Assembly: GCA_044238605.1 (NCBI GenBank)
Contig: JBIICY010000001.1
Location: forward strand, 496,001-560,000
Direction of reading: 5' to 3'
Origin: UBA10438 sp044238605
GTDB taxonomy: Bacteria; Bacteroidota; Ignavibacteria; Kapaibacteriales; Kapaibacteriaceae
Length of the DNA stretch: 64,000 bases
This document shows positions 18,615 through 27,394 of this stretch, piece after piece; within the stretch, counting starts at the first letter, position 1; the number at the start of each line of letters is the position of its first letter. A program made the position numbers and the translations under genes. The notes beneath the pieces were generated by a model. The model was not told the origin of the DNA, made no database searches, and was given only the letters and a program-made list of their open reading frames with translations.

Positions 18615-20228
18615 TTACCGAAGCTTCGAGATCTTCGCCGCTTCAGGGAATAACGTGAGGGCCTTTTTCACCTGCTTGTCTTTGCCAAGCATTACTGCGG
18701 TGTACCCGTTGTTGTTAAACACGGAACGGCCAATGTATGCCTTAACGATGAGCTTGATGTACTCTGCGTCCTGCGCGTACTCATTGTCCTTCCACTCTAC
18801 ATTCTTTGCTTTAGCAAGCGTCTGCATGATCTCAATATCAGCCTGACTGATCGAGAAATCACGTAAAAACTTGGTGATATCCGATCCGTACTGCGCACGG
18901 AGGTCCTTACCTCTTGCACGCATAACATTGTCTGCTGTTTCCCAGAAGAGGTTCTTTGCACGAAGATTACGCGCAAGGAAACCAATCGTGTCCTGCTTAA
19001 CGATGTAATCAGGCGTTATACCGCCGCCGCCGTAAACGGTGCGTCCGCCCGCTGTTTTATACTTTGGACGCTTGTTCGTTGAGTCGTCTGTGTTATGGTC
19101 GATGTTGTCGCCCTCTTCGCCCTCTTCGCGACCTTCGCCACCGTAGTACTTTGCTTTGTCGTCATAAGGACGCTGGATGAGACGTCCGCTTGGTGTGTAG
19201 TATCTCGAGATCGTCAAACGAAACGCCGAACCGTCTCCGAGAGGGTACTGACGCTGTACAAGCCCCTTACCAAAGGATGTTTCACCAACAACAAGACCTC
19301 TGTCGAGATCCTGTACGGCACCAGAAACAATTTCACTGGCTGATGCAGATCCGCCGTTGATAAGAACGATCAGCGGAATGTTTTCGAGGGCGCCACCTTC
19401 GGTAGACCAGAAGTCTTCATCAAACTCTGGACGACGTCCCTTTGTGTACACGAGCTTCTTTCCAGCAGGAATGATCTCATCGGCAATCCTGAAGGCCTGA
19501 TCGAGATAGCCACCCGGGTTGTAGCGCAGGTCAAGAAGAAGTTTCTTCATACCCTGTGAACGCAGGTTCTCGACTGCTCGCATCAGTTCATCATACGTTG
19601 TTGCGCTGAAACGGTTGGCTGTTACATATCCAACGTCTGTACCATCGATCATAAACGACGCATCAACCGAGTTCATCGGAATCTTATCACGTGTTACGTC
19701 AAACACGAGCAGGTCTTTTTCACCAAATCGTTTGATGTGCAGCCTCACGACCGTACCCTTTGGGCCCCGAAGTTTTTTCGGCACCTGCTCGCGTGTGAGC
19801 TTTACAGCTGTTGTGTCGTTGATCTTTACAATCTTATCGCCGGCAAGAATTCCGAGGGATTCGCTCGGACCGCCAATGATCGGCGATACTACCGTGATTG
19901 TATCGTTAACTACATCGAACTCAACGCCGATTCCATCGAAGGAGCCACGAAACTCTTCCTCGACCTTTTGCATGTCCTTGGCGGTGATGTAGACCGAGTG
20001 GGGGTCCAGCTCATCGAGCATACCCTTGATCGCTGCCTCGGTAAGCTTTTGTGTGTCTACGTCTTCCACGTAGTTCTTCACGGCCATCGATAGCACATCA
20101 GAGAACTTCCGCGTCTGGTCCATCACGGAGTCGCCAGAGATAACCGGCTGGGCAAAAAAGCCAATTCCTACCCCCACACCAACGAGAATGGTGGCAAGGA
20201 TATAGAAGCGATACGGTGTAGTGTTCAT
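18615..20228 (-). CDS. ctpA: C-terminal processing peptidase, family S41
   Basis: 537-residue periplasmic serine protease: one N-terminal membrane/signal segment, a PDZ domain (GIGVEFDVVNDTITVVSPIIGGPSESLGILAGD), and the S41 catalytic core with GGSASASEIVSGAVQDL (Ser) and ETSFGKGLVQRQ (Lys), so the Ser-Lys dyad is intact. A roughly 30-residue Asp/Glu/Gly-rich insertion (YYGGEGREEGEEGDNIDHN) interrupts the C-terminal part of the core. It probably trims C-termini of exported proteins. A TAGTTTTG -7 element lies 24 bases upstream. Confidence 0.95.
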   Translation of the reverse strand: MNTTPYRFYILATILVGVGVGIGFFAQPVISGDSVMDQTRKFSDVLSMAVKNYVEDVDTQKLTEAAIKGMLDELDPHSVYITAKDMQKVEEEFRGSFDGIGVEFDVVNDTITVVSPIIGGPSESLGILAGDKIVKINDTTAVKLTREQVPKKLRGPKGTVVRLHIKRFGEKDLLVFDVTRDKIPMNSVDASFMIDGTDVGYVTANRFSATTYDELMRAVENLRSQGMKKLLLDLRYNPGGYLDQAFRIADEIIPAGKKLVYTKGRRPEFDEDFWSTEGGALENIPLIVLINGGSASASEIVSGAVQDLDRGLVVGETSFGKGLVQRQYPLGDGSAFRLTISRYYTPSGRLIQRPYDDKAKYYGGEGREEGEEGDNIDHNTDDSTNKRPKYKTAGGRTVYGGGGITPDYIVKQDTIGFLARNLRAKNLFWETADNVMRARGKDLRAQYGSDITKFLRDFSISQADIEIMQTLAKAKNVEWKDNEYAQDAEYIKLIVKAYIGRSVFNNNGYTAVMLGKDKQVKKALTLFPEAAKISKLR

Positions 20229-20251
20229 GTGTTTTTACGGATTAACGAGGC

Positions 20252-20259
20252 CAAAACTA
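20252..20259 (-). promoter_or_regulatory. -7 promoter element of ctpA
   Basis: On the minus strand this reads TAGTTTTG, an exact TAnnTTTG match, in the 75-base gap upstream of the ctpA ATG (20228). It would give a leader of about 15-20 bases. Confidence 0.5.
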
Positions 20260-20303
20260 CGCAATCGGCGCACGGATAATGACGAATTGGGGTACTGTAG
20301 AGT

Positions 20304-23300
20304 CTACCGAACTACAACGAGCGGCACAATACTGGACGTTGCTGCGGTAACCACACAGGCATATGAGCCAGCCGGCACGCTTGAAAGATCCAGTTGCAAG
20401 GCCTGCGTCTTTTCACCTGCCCACTCCTGTCGAAGCACAACGGTGCCGGTAATATCTAGCAGTTGCACGGTGGCCGATGAAAGGGGCTCACCAAAACTGA
20501 TCACGGCATAGTCTGCAGCTGGCTGAGGTGTAACCACGAGTGCTCCGATCTTCCTCGAAACGGCACTTATTGGAACGTCGCAACGGCTAAGACCGGTGTA
20601 TTTCTGCCCCTTTCCTCTTCCTTCTAGGATGAGCGTTCGTACAAGGCAGTACTGCTTGAACTCAAGGGTATCGCGCACGAACTTCACCGTGTCCGCCACC
20701 GTAGGCGAGAAACAGACGATGAGAGAAGATGTTCCGCTTACCGGGTCAATGGTGATCGTAAACTGTGACTGTGGAAGAGAAAAGATCGTGTTTTGACGGA
20801 TGAACACAGACGGCAGAACAACACTGCGAATCCCAACGTTATCCAATACCAGTGTGTCGCAGGCAACCTCACCGATTGTACAGATGCCCATGTCGTGCTT
20901 CTGCACAACATCATAATTACCGTTGATCGACATCGCAAAGCCGGGGATAGTGTCAATCCTGCGGGTAACGTTGCCGACTGAATCGACCGCCTCAAATCCG
21001 ACAATAGCATCACGATATGCGTCGATGATCTCTACGGAGTATGTGCGGTCAATGCTCGTTGAATCAACCATCACAACCCTACAGTTAACAAGAACCGAGT
21101 CAAGAATGCGGGCATTCTCAAGGCCAAGGTCGGAGCCAACCTCATCTGAGATCAGCACCGAATAGGATGCTTTGCAGGAGTCCCTATCATCAAGCACCTT
21201 CGGACCATCACGGTCTAAACGCTCTTCCACGATCAGGTTAAGAACGTTTCTCTCAGTGCAAGAGTCACTAATAACAATGGGTCCTTCAAAGATCTTCTGC
21301 TCCGTACCCGTATGGCAGAACTGTATCTTGATACGTTCGCCTGGTTGCAGTGTAAATGGCACTTGAGGCGAACCAATACTCATCGTACCGGGCATCTTGA
21401 TATTGGTGATGTTCTGCGGGTACCTGCCGTAATTCTCGATCTCGATGGAATCGCACTTTATTCGTCCGATCGGAACAACGTACTTCCGCGTCTGCACCTT
21501 CGAGGTATCATCTCGATGTGTAATTGGTGCAACGGTGAATCCCGGAATCTCTACCGTAAACTGTGATTTCTGCTCAACAAAGTCCTTGATCTCCACAATT
21601 GCACTTCCATCAAGGAACCGATTCCGTAAGGAGATCTTAATCGGAAGAGTAGGCTGTGGTGGAGTAAATGAGCCCACGGTAAATGTCGTATTCATCGCAG
21701 GTGTAGAAATCACTTCATATGTCTGCAGACGGGAGTCGCCAAGCACGGAGTCCGTCATTACACCATCAAACTCGTAACATTTGACGTTGCCAATCAGCTT
21801 TGGAGGATATACATCAAGCGGACGGAACGACATGCCCCCTATGTAGCCATAAGAGTTTGCATCTCCGTATCCGTACACATAGATACCAAAGTTTGTATCA
21901 GCTTTGATCTCGTGCACACCATCGCGCATTGGGAGTCTAGCCCAGGAGTATGCCGAATTACCAATCGGTAGAAACCTCGTTTGATCAATCGGTACACCGT
22001 CCAGCACCAGTGAGCCCAAACTCACAGTAGGTATCACAACGTTGAGCCACTGCTCCAGGTAGACGGAATCAACAGGTTGAATTCTGCCGCCAACAAAATC
22101 GTAGATGTATGCCTGGATGCTGATGAATCGGTACTTGTCCATGAACTGCTCTGCAGGGGGCACGAGCATCATTGCTGGATCGCCACGACGTGTAATGTCT
22201 GTACCACCGCCTATGCCGGCAGTCTTCTTGTACTGCACAGTGATGGTTGGATTTGATGTTGTGATCACATGTGCCTGCAGGAGCGCACGCTCCATGTACT
22301 GACCACGCATAAGCATCTGTACAAGATTGCCGTCTACAAATACTTCTGTCGAGTCAAATGCCGCAACCACACGATAGAGATCCGTACCGATGTTTACTTC
22401 ATTGCTCGAGCGTGCAAACGGCGTGATGTATGCACTCTTACCCCATGTTCGAATCGGCGTCATCTGCTCAATAAGGCAGTCTCGCGAACCGAGATTATCG
22501 ACCTGCTGAATTGGAACGATCGCACGCTGCTGTCCACCAAAAACCGCAACAGGCTTCGACGCACGAACGATAGATCCCGTAAGGTCCGTCAGAGATCCAA
22601 CTCTCGGATCGGCCTGAACAAGGTAACTTTCACCCTGATCAAGACGTATGGATACCGTTGCCCGAGTACGATTCTTTACGGTTGCAACTGACGGAGTAAT
22701 CTCTACGATTGTGCTGTCTTCCGATGCTACTACCACGAACTGCGACGGTGTAGTGTTTGGTCCTGGAACACTGCCACTCATGCGCACGTCTGAATTGTAG
22801 GCAACAACCATGTAGTCATCAGACAGCGCATCTGTTGGCAGCACCATAAAAGCTTCGCTTGTGAGCGTTGCCTGATTCAGTGCATATACGGTCACATCAT
22901 CTTCTGCCTCAACGTGTACACTCTGCAAGGCAACTGTCTCATTTTGGGAGTTCGTGTAGTTCAGGTTGCCTGTGCCACTCGGCGTGATGCCTCGAAGTTC
23001 GATATTCTGATAAAACTTCGAGAGACGCACGATGTTCCGCACGTCTGTGATCTGAAAGGTGTCCACAAGCGTAGAACCGTCATTGCGACGCCATGTTACG
23101 CGTCCTTTTGTTGGACGTTCAGCCCCGATATACACGTACAGTTGGTGCTCGCGCTGCATCACAGGGTCGGTAGCAAGTTCATTCTCGTTGTTATGCCAGT
23201 TTGGCAAAAAACTCATCCAAAAATCCCTGCCTTTACTGTCAGGAAACTCCTGAGCAAATGCAGCCGTGCCAACAAGCAGCACGAGGATTGTATGAAGAAC

Positions 23301-23321
23301 TCGTATAGCGTGCTTACTCAT
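20304..23321 (-). CDS. Large T9SS-secreted protein with IgGFc-binding-like N-terminal domain
   Basis: 1005 residues with signal peptide (ending AAFAQ, about residue 24). Directly after it comes GRDFWMSFLPNW, then SEDSTIVEITP, GQQRAIVPIQQVDN...CLIEQMTPIRTWGK and YRVVAAFDSTEVFVDG, the pattern of the IgGFc-binding-protein N-terminal family (surface lectin-like domain). Residues about 600-900 hold choice-of-anchor-type Ig modules. The C-terminus (VTPQPAADYAVISF...PLVVVR) is a T9SS type A sorting domain. A clear paralogue lies at 30809-33169. It overlaps the next gene by four bases (ATGA). Ligand unknown; adhesion or glycan binding is inference. Confidence 0.9.
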   Translation of the reverse strand: MSKHAIRVLHTILVLLVGTAAFAQEFPDSKGRDFWMSFLPNWHNNENELATDPVMQREHQLYVYIGAERPTKGRVTWRRNDGSTLVDTFQITDVRNIVRLSKFYQNIELRGITPSGTGNLNYTNSQNETVALQSVHVEAEDDVTVYALNQATLTSEAFMVLPTDALSDDYMVVAYNSDVRMSGSVPGPNTTPSQFVVVASEDSTIVEITPSVATVKNRTRATVSIRLDQGESYLVQADPRVGSLTDLTGSIVRASKPVAVFGGQQRAIVPIQQVDNLGSRDCLIEQMTPIRTWGKSAYITPFARSSNEVNIGTDLYRVVAAFDSTEVFVDGNLVQMLMRGQYMERALLQAHVITTSNPTITVQYKKTAGIGGGTDITRRGDPAMMLVPPAEQFMDKYRFISIQAYIYDFVGGRIQPVDSVYLEQWLNVVIPTVSLGSLVLDGVPIDQTRFLPIGNSAYSWARLPMRDGVHEIKADTNFGIYVYGYGDANSYGYIGGMSFRPLDVYPPKLIGNVKCYEFDGVMTDSVLGDSRLQTYEVISTPAMNTTFTVGSFTPPQPTLPIKISLRNRFLDGSAIVEIKDFVEQKSQFTVEIPGFTVAPITHRDDTSKVQTRKYVVPIGRIKCDSIEIENYGRYPQNITNIKMPGTMSIGSPQVPFTLQPGERIKIQFCHTGTEQKIFEGPIVISDSCTERNVLNLIVEERLDRDGPKVLDDRDSCKASYSVLISDEVGSDLGLENARILDSVLVNCRVVMVDSTSIDRTYSVEIIDAYRDAIVGFEAVDSVGNVTRRIDTIPGFAMSINGNYDVVQKHDMGICTIGEVACDTLVLDNVGIRSVVLPSVFIRQNTIFSLPQSQFTITIDPVSGTSSLIVCFSPTVADTVKFVRDTLEFKQYCLVRTLILEGRGKGQKYTGLSRCDVPISAVSRKIGALVVTPQPAADYAVISFGEPLSSATVQLLDITGTVVLRQEWAGEKTQALQLDLSSVPAGSYACVVTAATSSIVPLVVVR

Positions 23322-24190
23322 AGATTACTACTGCCCTTCTGATTACCATCGGCATCATATGTGGTAACTCTAAGTCTTTGTTGAACGACCGTTACAAGGG
23401 CAAATCCGCCGCCTGAATGGGCTACAACACTATGCGTACCGTGGGAAGTTTCGCGACTGCCCCCTCCGCCACCTGAAACCAGACACGTAAAACGGTCGTC
23501 TGGATTGCGTATCACCTGCAGATCGTGGTCATGTCCGCAGCAGTACATCTGCACGGCATGGCGGTCCAATATGGGTTTGAGGTGCTTGAGCAAATGCGGC
23601 TGGTCTTTGTAATGTCCGTAGCTCCTAACTGGATGATGTCCGGCAACAATCCGAATCCCCGAAGCCGACTGTCCAAGAACCTGGTCCAGCCATTGCAGCT
23701 GTTCCTTCCATCCATCCTTTGTCTGCATAATCGGCGTAGTATCAATAGCCACAAGCGTGCACTTGGTTACACTGTCAGCGGCAAACTCCTTGTGCCACGT
23801 GCGACCAGGCATGTTCCAGAGCGGATTTCGCCCACTATACGCCACCTGCGCATCGATGCTGCCCCGATGATCATGGTTGCCTAAGATAGACCACCACGGA
23901 AGGTTAAGCCCCTTGTAAACAGACTCGTACTTCGTCTGCCACTGAACATCCTCTACCGAGCTTACACCATTTGGATAGATATTATCTCCGGTGCTGAGCA
24001 CAAAGCGCGCCCCTGATGCATTTGCAACAGCAGCCATGCTTTTGGCTACGCGCTTTTGCAGGGGGCCGCCGGTACCCCAATCTCCAACCACGAGGAAGGA
24101 AAAGGGCTGCTCGAGCGAATGGGCCAGCATTCCAAGCGGACGCAGCGCAAGCGCACTTGAGAGGGAAATCAGTAATTGTCGCCTGTTCAT
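23318..24190 (-). CDS. Purple acid phosphatase-like metallophosphoesterase
   Basis: 290 residues with an N-terminal export signal (MNRRQLLISLSSALALR, weakly Tat-like). All dinuclear-metal motifs are present in order: GDWGTGG (D), STGDNIYPNG (GDxxY), LGNHDHRG (GNHD), AGHHPVRS and CCGHDHDLQ (GHxH). This is the layout of purple acid phosphatase/tartrate-resistant acid phosphatase, so the enzyme should release phosphate in the periplasm or outside. Its stop overlaps the start of the downstream IgGFc-like gene, implying coupled translation. Confidence 0.92.
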   Translation of the reverse strand: MNRRQLLISLSSALALRPLGMLAHSLEQPFSFLVVGDWGTGGPLQKRVAKSMAAVANASGARFVLSTGDNIYPNGVSSVEDVQWQTKYESVYKGLNLPWWSILGNHDHRGSIDAQVAYSGRNPLWNMPGRTWHKEFAADSVTKCTLVAIDTTPIMQTKDGWKEQLQWLDQVLGQSASGIRIVAGHHPVRSYGHYKDQPHLLKHLKPILDRHAVQMYCCGHDHDLQVIRNPDDRFTCLVSGGGGGSRETSHGTHSVVAHSGGGFALVTVVQQRLRVTTYDADGNQKGSSNL

Positions 24191-24217
24191 CGTCTGCCAA
24201 AGTACGATATTCGCACC

Positions 24218-24757
24218 GTGCGCAAACTCACCTACGAAGAACTCGTTACTATCCGTGCCTCTGCTGACGAGGCGGCGGACCTACCACGGCATCCTATTGC
24301 TTTGGTTGTACCAGACATACGGAGTCTCTATAACGTGGGTTCGCTGTTTCGCACTTCCGACGCGTTTGCAGTTGCAAAAGTTGTGCTGTGCGGCTTCACC
24401 CCTGCACCCCCTAGGCCGGAGATCGCAAAAACTGCCCTTGGTGCTGATAGCACGGTCCCGTTCCTGTGGTTTCCCACAGTAGAAGAGGCCCTTGACCACC
24501 TTACAGGGGAAGGCTTCCACCTATGGGCTGCTGAGATAACCACGGATTCTTGTCCGGTCGATAAGCTCACCCTAGAAAACTTCCCCCTGGCGCTCATCCT
24601 AGGCAACGAGCTCACTGGTGTGTCCGACGCCGTGCTCCAGCGCTGCGAGGGCTCTCTGGAAATACCCATGTACGGCACCAAGCATTCTCTTAATGTTGCG
24701 GTTGCTGCCGGCATTCTGCTTTCATCACTTGTTCATCGATACAGGCAACTCGTATGA
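24218..24757 (+). CDS. TrmH/SpoU-family RNA 2'-O-methyltransferase
   Basis: 179 residues of the SPOUT fold. Motif 1 is VVPDIRSLYNVGSLFRTSDAF (the N and R of NVGSLFRT), motif 2 FPLALILGNELTGV, and motif 3 LEIPMYGTKHSLNVAVAAGILL. All three SPOUT motifs are intact, so it should methylate a ribose in tRNA or rRNA; the target is not predictable. I chose GTG 24218 because upstream in-frame codons overlap the divergent phosphatase gene. The stop overlaps the ATG of the next gene. Confidence 0.9.
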   Translation: MRKLTYEELVTIRASADEAADLPRHPIALVVPDIRSLYNVGSLFRTSDAFAVAKVVLCGFTPAPPRPEIAKTALGADSTVPFLWFPTVEEALDHLTGEGFHLWAAEITTDSCPVDKLTLENFPLALILGNELTGVSDAVLQRCEGSLEIPMYGTKHSLNVAVAAGILLSSLVHRYRQLV

Positions 24758-25497
24758 TTACTGTGGCCGTACCAACCCTCGACATAGCCTCTCCCATCGT
24801 GGAACAGGCCACTCAGGCCGCTCAGGCAAGGGGCTGGCATGTCCGCCACGCCACGCTGGACGGGTGCGGAGACCTCCTGAAGTCCAACATGGCTGATATC
24901 GCCCTTACCAGCCCGTACGGGTACGGCAAAGGCGTAGCAGCTGTAGACTACCGCATTGTGCCTGGCCCATGCGTTGCTCTCGAAGACTACACCAACAGCT
25001 ATGGCATTGCCTTTCCGCCGCATAGCAGCGGACTCTCAAGGGCATTTTCTCCCGAACCAACGGCGTTTTCAACAATCATTGGCCGCCTGATCATGGCGGA
25101 GAAGTTTGATGTAGCGCTGGAGCTGGTTTCGTCGGCTGAACATGCAGACTGCATTATTGGCCCGGTTACGCCGGGCGAGCCCCCTGCCATGGACCTCGGA
25201 GAAGAATGGTTTGACATCGTGGAATCCCCGCTTCCCATAGCACTCTGGGTTGCCCGGGTGGACACCGAAGCTGTCGAGCTTGACACGTTCGTTGCCGAAT
25301 GTGCTAACCCCCAGCTTTTGCATGCACATGTAAGCGAGCTCGTACCACTTGATGCAGATCACATGCCGCGAGAAGGTAAGATCTTGTACCGTTGGTCATC
25401 AGAAGTTGCAGAGGGCCTTTCGGCTGCCCTGCATACAATGTTCTACCATCAGCTGCTGCCCGAAATCCCCGCAATAAAGCTCTACGGCAAAGACTGA
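24754..25497 (+). CDS. MqnA-like chorismate dehydratase (futalosine menaquinone pathway)
   Basis: 247 residues of the periplasmic-binding-like MqnA/MqnD fold. The phrases MADIALTSPYGYG, VPGPCVALEDYTNSYGIAF and especially DLGEEWFDIVESPLPIALWVARVD fit MqnA, which converts chorismate to 3-enolpyruvylbenzoate at the start of the futalosine route. There is no signal peptide, as expected. It is fairly divergent, so MqnD or another substrate is possible. It overlaps the upstream methyltransferase by ATGA. No other mqn genes are in the window. Confidence 0.7.
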   Translation: MITVAVPTLDIASPIVEQATQAAQARGWHVRHATLDGCGDLLKSNMADIALTSPYGYGKGVAAVDYRIVPGPCVALEDYTNSYGIAFPPHSSGLSRAFSPEPTAFSTIIGRLIMAEKFDVALELVSSAEHADCIIGPVTPGEPPAMDLGEEWFDIVESPLPIALWVARVDTEAVELDTFVAECANPQLLHAHVSELVPLDADHMPREGKILYRWSSEVAEGLSAALHTMFYHQLLPEIPAIKLYGKD

Positions 25498-25508
25498 GGT
25501 AAGACTGG

Positions 25509-25516
25509 TATCTTTG
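25509..25516 (+). promoter_or_regulatory. -7 promoter element of the transaldolase gene
   Basis: TATCTTTG, an exact TAnnTTTG match, 28 bases before the ATG at 25545. A Shine-Dalgarno-like AGGAG follows at about 25531-25535, so this gene has both signals. Confidence 0.5.
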
Positions 25517-25544
25517 CATCATCTAATCTCTAGGAGAATGTTCG

Positions 25545-26195
25545 ATGCAGATCTACGTAGACAGTGCCAACATCAAAGAAATCCAGCATGCAGCTTCGAT
25601 GGGCTTTATCAGCGGCGTTACAACAAACCCGTCACTGCTGGCAAAGGAAGACCCATCAACGGATATTCGTGAGCTTATCAAGAATATCCATGCCTCTGTT
25701 GGCGGACACACCAGCGTAGAGGTAATCAGTACTGACACGGATGGCATGCTGCGCGAGGCCGACGAGATCCTGTCGTGGTTTCCGGATGCAACGATTAAGA
25801 TCCCATTTATCCCAGCGGGGCTTACAGCAGTTCGCAAGCTCTCTGATCAGAACATCCCAACGAACGTAACGCTGCTGTTCACGGCCAACCAAGCGTTGAT
25901 CGCCGCCAATGCAGGCGCAACGTACGTGAGCTTGTTCATGGGGCGCCTGGATGATATCGGAACGGACAGCCTGATTGCTCTTCAAGACACATGCGAGATC
26001 TGGGATGCACAGGGACTCGAGGCGATGATCATCGCTGCTTCTATCCGCACACCGATCCACATGCTCGAGTGCGCCAAAGCAGGAGCCCACATTGCAACTG
26101 TACCGTACAAGGTCATCATGCAGTCGATGAAGCATCCACTCACAGATGCTGGACTTGATGCCTTCCTCAAGGATGCAACTAAGATCAAAATGTAG
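25545..26195 (+). CDS. tal: Transaldolase, short FSA/TalC type
   Basis: 216 residues, the length of the decameric transaldolase/fructose-6-phosphate aldolase family. Motifs: MQIYVDSANIKEI, GVTTNPSLLAKE, the Schiff-base lysine in TIKIPFIPAGLTAVRKL, NVTLLFTANQALIAANAGATYVSLFMGRLDDIG, and MIIAASIRTPIHMLECAKAGAHIATVP. It exchanges dihydroxyacetone units in the pentose-phosphate pathway, in the cytosol. Transaldolase versus FSA activity depends on single active-site residues I cannot align here. Confidence 0.94.
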   Translation: MQIYVDSANIKEIQHAASMGFISGVTTNPSLLAKEDPSTDIRELIKNIHASVGGHTSVEVISTDTDGMLREADEILSWFPDATIKIPFIPAGLTAVRKLSDQNIPTNVTLLFTANQALIAANAGATYVSLFMGRLDDIGTDSLIALQDTCEIWDAQGLEAMIIAASIRTPIHMLECAKAGAHIATVPYKVIMQSMKHPLTDAGLDAFLKDATKIKM

Positions 26196-26209
26196 GTGTT
26201 TGGGTCAGC

Positions 26210-26722
26210 ATGAAACACCTCCTAGCTATTCTGACTGTATCGTGCGTCATCCTGCTAACAGTTGCCCTGGCAAATGATACTGCCGTTGGAAAGCGCGCAA
26301 TCGAGTTTGAGCTTACAGACCAGCACGAGAAAGAGTGGTCGTGGAAACAGCACTGGAAAGGCAAAGCCACGATTATTGTTCTCAGCGACTGGAAGGGCAG
26401 CGATTATACGCCAACATGGACAACGCCTCTAACAGCTAAGCTCAAAGACCGCGTAAAGTTTGTTGCACTTGCCGATGTTTCGCTGGCACCTGGTTTCTTG
26501 AAGGGTTATCTCCGTTCTAGGTTCCGTGATGCGTACTCTACTCCGATTCTTCTGGATTGGGACGGCGATGTGTTTACGCACTATGCATTCGAATCAGGCG
26601 TTCCCAACGTGCTCTTTGTGGACGCGCAAGGCATTGTTCGCCTGCACGTATGGGGCAAGGGCTCCACAGAACAGGCCAATGCATTTGCGTCGAACGTAGA
26701 AAAATTCTTGTCAGCCCGCTAG
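26210..26722 (+). CDS. Secreted thioredoxin-fold protein without redox cysteines
   Basis: 170 residues with a signal peptide (MKHLLAILTVSCVILLTVALA). The body follows the redoxin pattern: VGKRAIEFELTDQHEKEWSW, KATIIVLSDWKGSDY at the position of the usual CxxC loop, a central FVALADVSLAPGFLKG, and the cis-proline region SGVPNVLFVDAQGIVRLHVWG. The loop reads DWKGSDY with no cysteine, so it cannot do dithiol exchange; a structural or binding role, similar to YtfJ-type proteins, is likely. It starts 14 bases after tal. Confidence 0.8.
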   Translation: MKHLLAILTVSCVILLTVALANDTAVGKRAIEFELTDQHEKEWSWKQHWKGKATIIVLSDWKGSDYTPTWTTPLTAKLKDRVKFVALADVSLAPGFLKGYLRSRFRDAYSTPILLDWDGDVFTHYAFESGVPNVLFVDAQGIVRLHVWGKGSTEQANAFASNVEKFLSAR

Positions 26723-26737
26723 TACCATCATTCGTCT

Positions 26738-27394
26738 ATGCCTGCATTCGTAGACAAAGCAGCTAAACAAGCCGAGATCGTGAAGCACGCCGCAGATGTG
26801 TTTTCACAAACCGGCTACCATGCATCAAAGATTCAGGATATCGCTACCGCTGCCGGTATCGGCAAGGGCACGGTATACGAGTACTTCCGAACAAAGGAGC
26901 AGCTCTTCCTCGCAGTGTATGATGCCTGGATGAGTGAGTTCGAGCAGATCGTACAGACGCGTATCGATGCCGCTGAAGATGCGTTGTCTAAGGTAGACGC
27001 GATTCGCGACAGCGCTGTTGAGTTTTACGAGTCACGTGCCGGACAAGCCCCCCTGCTGCTAGAATTTTGGGCTCATGCACTCCGCACCGACAACCCAGCG
27101 TTTCTAACACGGATCAACCAAACTCGTGGGTTCCTTCGAAAGGTCGGCACGAAGCTCACGAAGGAACTCGTACATACCGAGTGGTTTCGCGATGTAGACG
27201 AGCAGGCCTTTGCAACGCTTGAGTCGGGTATCAGCGATGGGATTTTCTTAGCGTGGGTGCTAGATGGCCGCAGCTTTCCGCTGGACAAAGCCTTTACATT
27301 CCGGCAGAGTCTTCTTGGAATTGGCCTGTTGAACGACGACGCGCGGGCGCTGCTTACACCGAAACTTGGATCAAAGCTCAAACGGGGCTTTTAA
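26738..27394 (+). CDS. TetR-family transcriptional regulator
   Basis: 218 residues. N-terminal helix-turn-helix: ADVFSQTGYHASKIQDIATAAGIGKGTVYEYFRTKEQLFLAVYD, a textbook TetR DNA-binding domain at about residues 17-60, followed by an all-helical ligand domain. It sits 15 bases after the thioredoxin-like gene, and its TAA directly touches the stop of the convergent acyltransferase gene (27395). Ligand and operator unknown. Confidence 0.92.
   Translation: MPAFVDKAAKQAEIVKHAADVFSQTGYHASKIQDIATAAGIGKGTVYEYFRTKEQLFLAVYDAWMSEFEQIVQTRIDAAEDALSKVDAIRDSAVEFYESRAGQAPLLLEFWAHALRTDNPAFLTRINQTRGFLRKVGTKLTKELVHTEWFRDVDEQAFATLESGISDGIFLAWVLDGRSFPLDKAFTFRQSLLGIGLLNDDARALLTPKLGSKLKRGF

Noticed and set aside
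27041..27056. AAGCCCCCCTG in the TetR gene as a 50th octamer copy
   Set aside because: It has six Cs, so it does not match ARGGGGCT; counted as a near-miss only.
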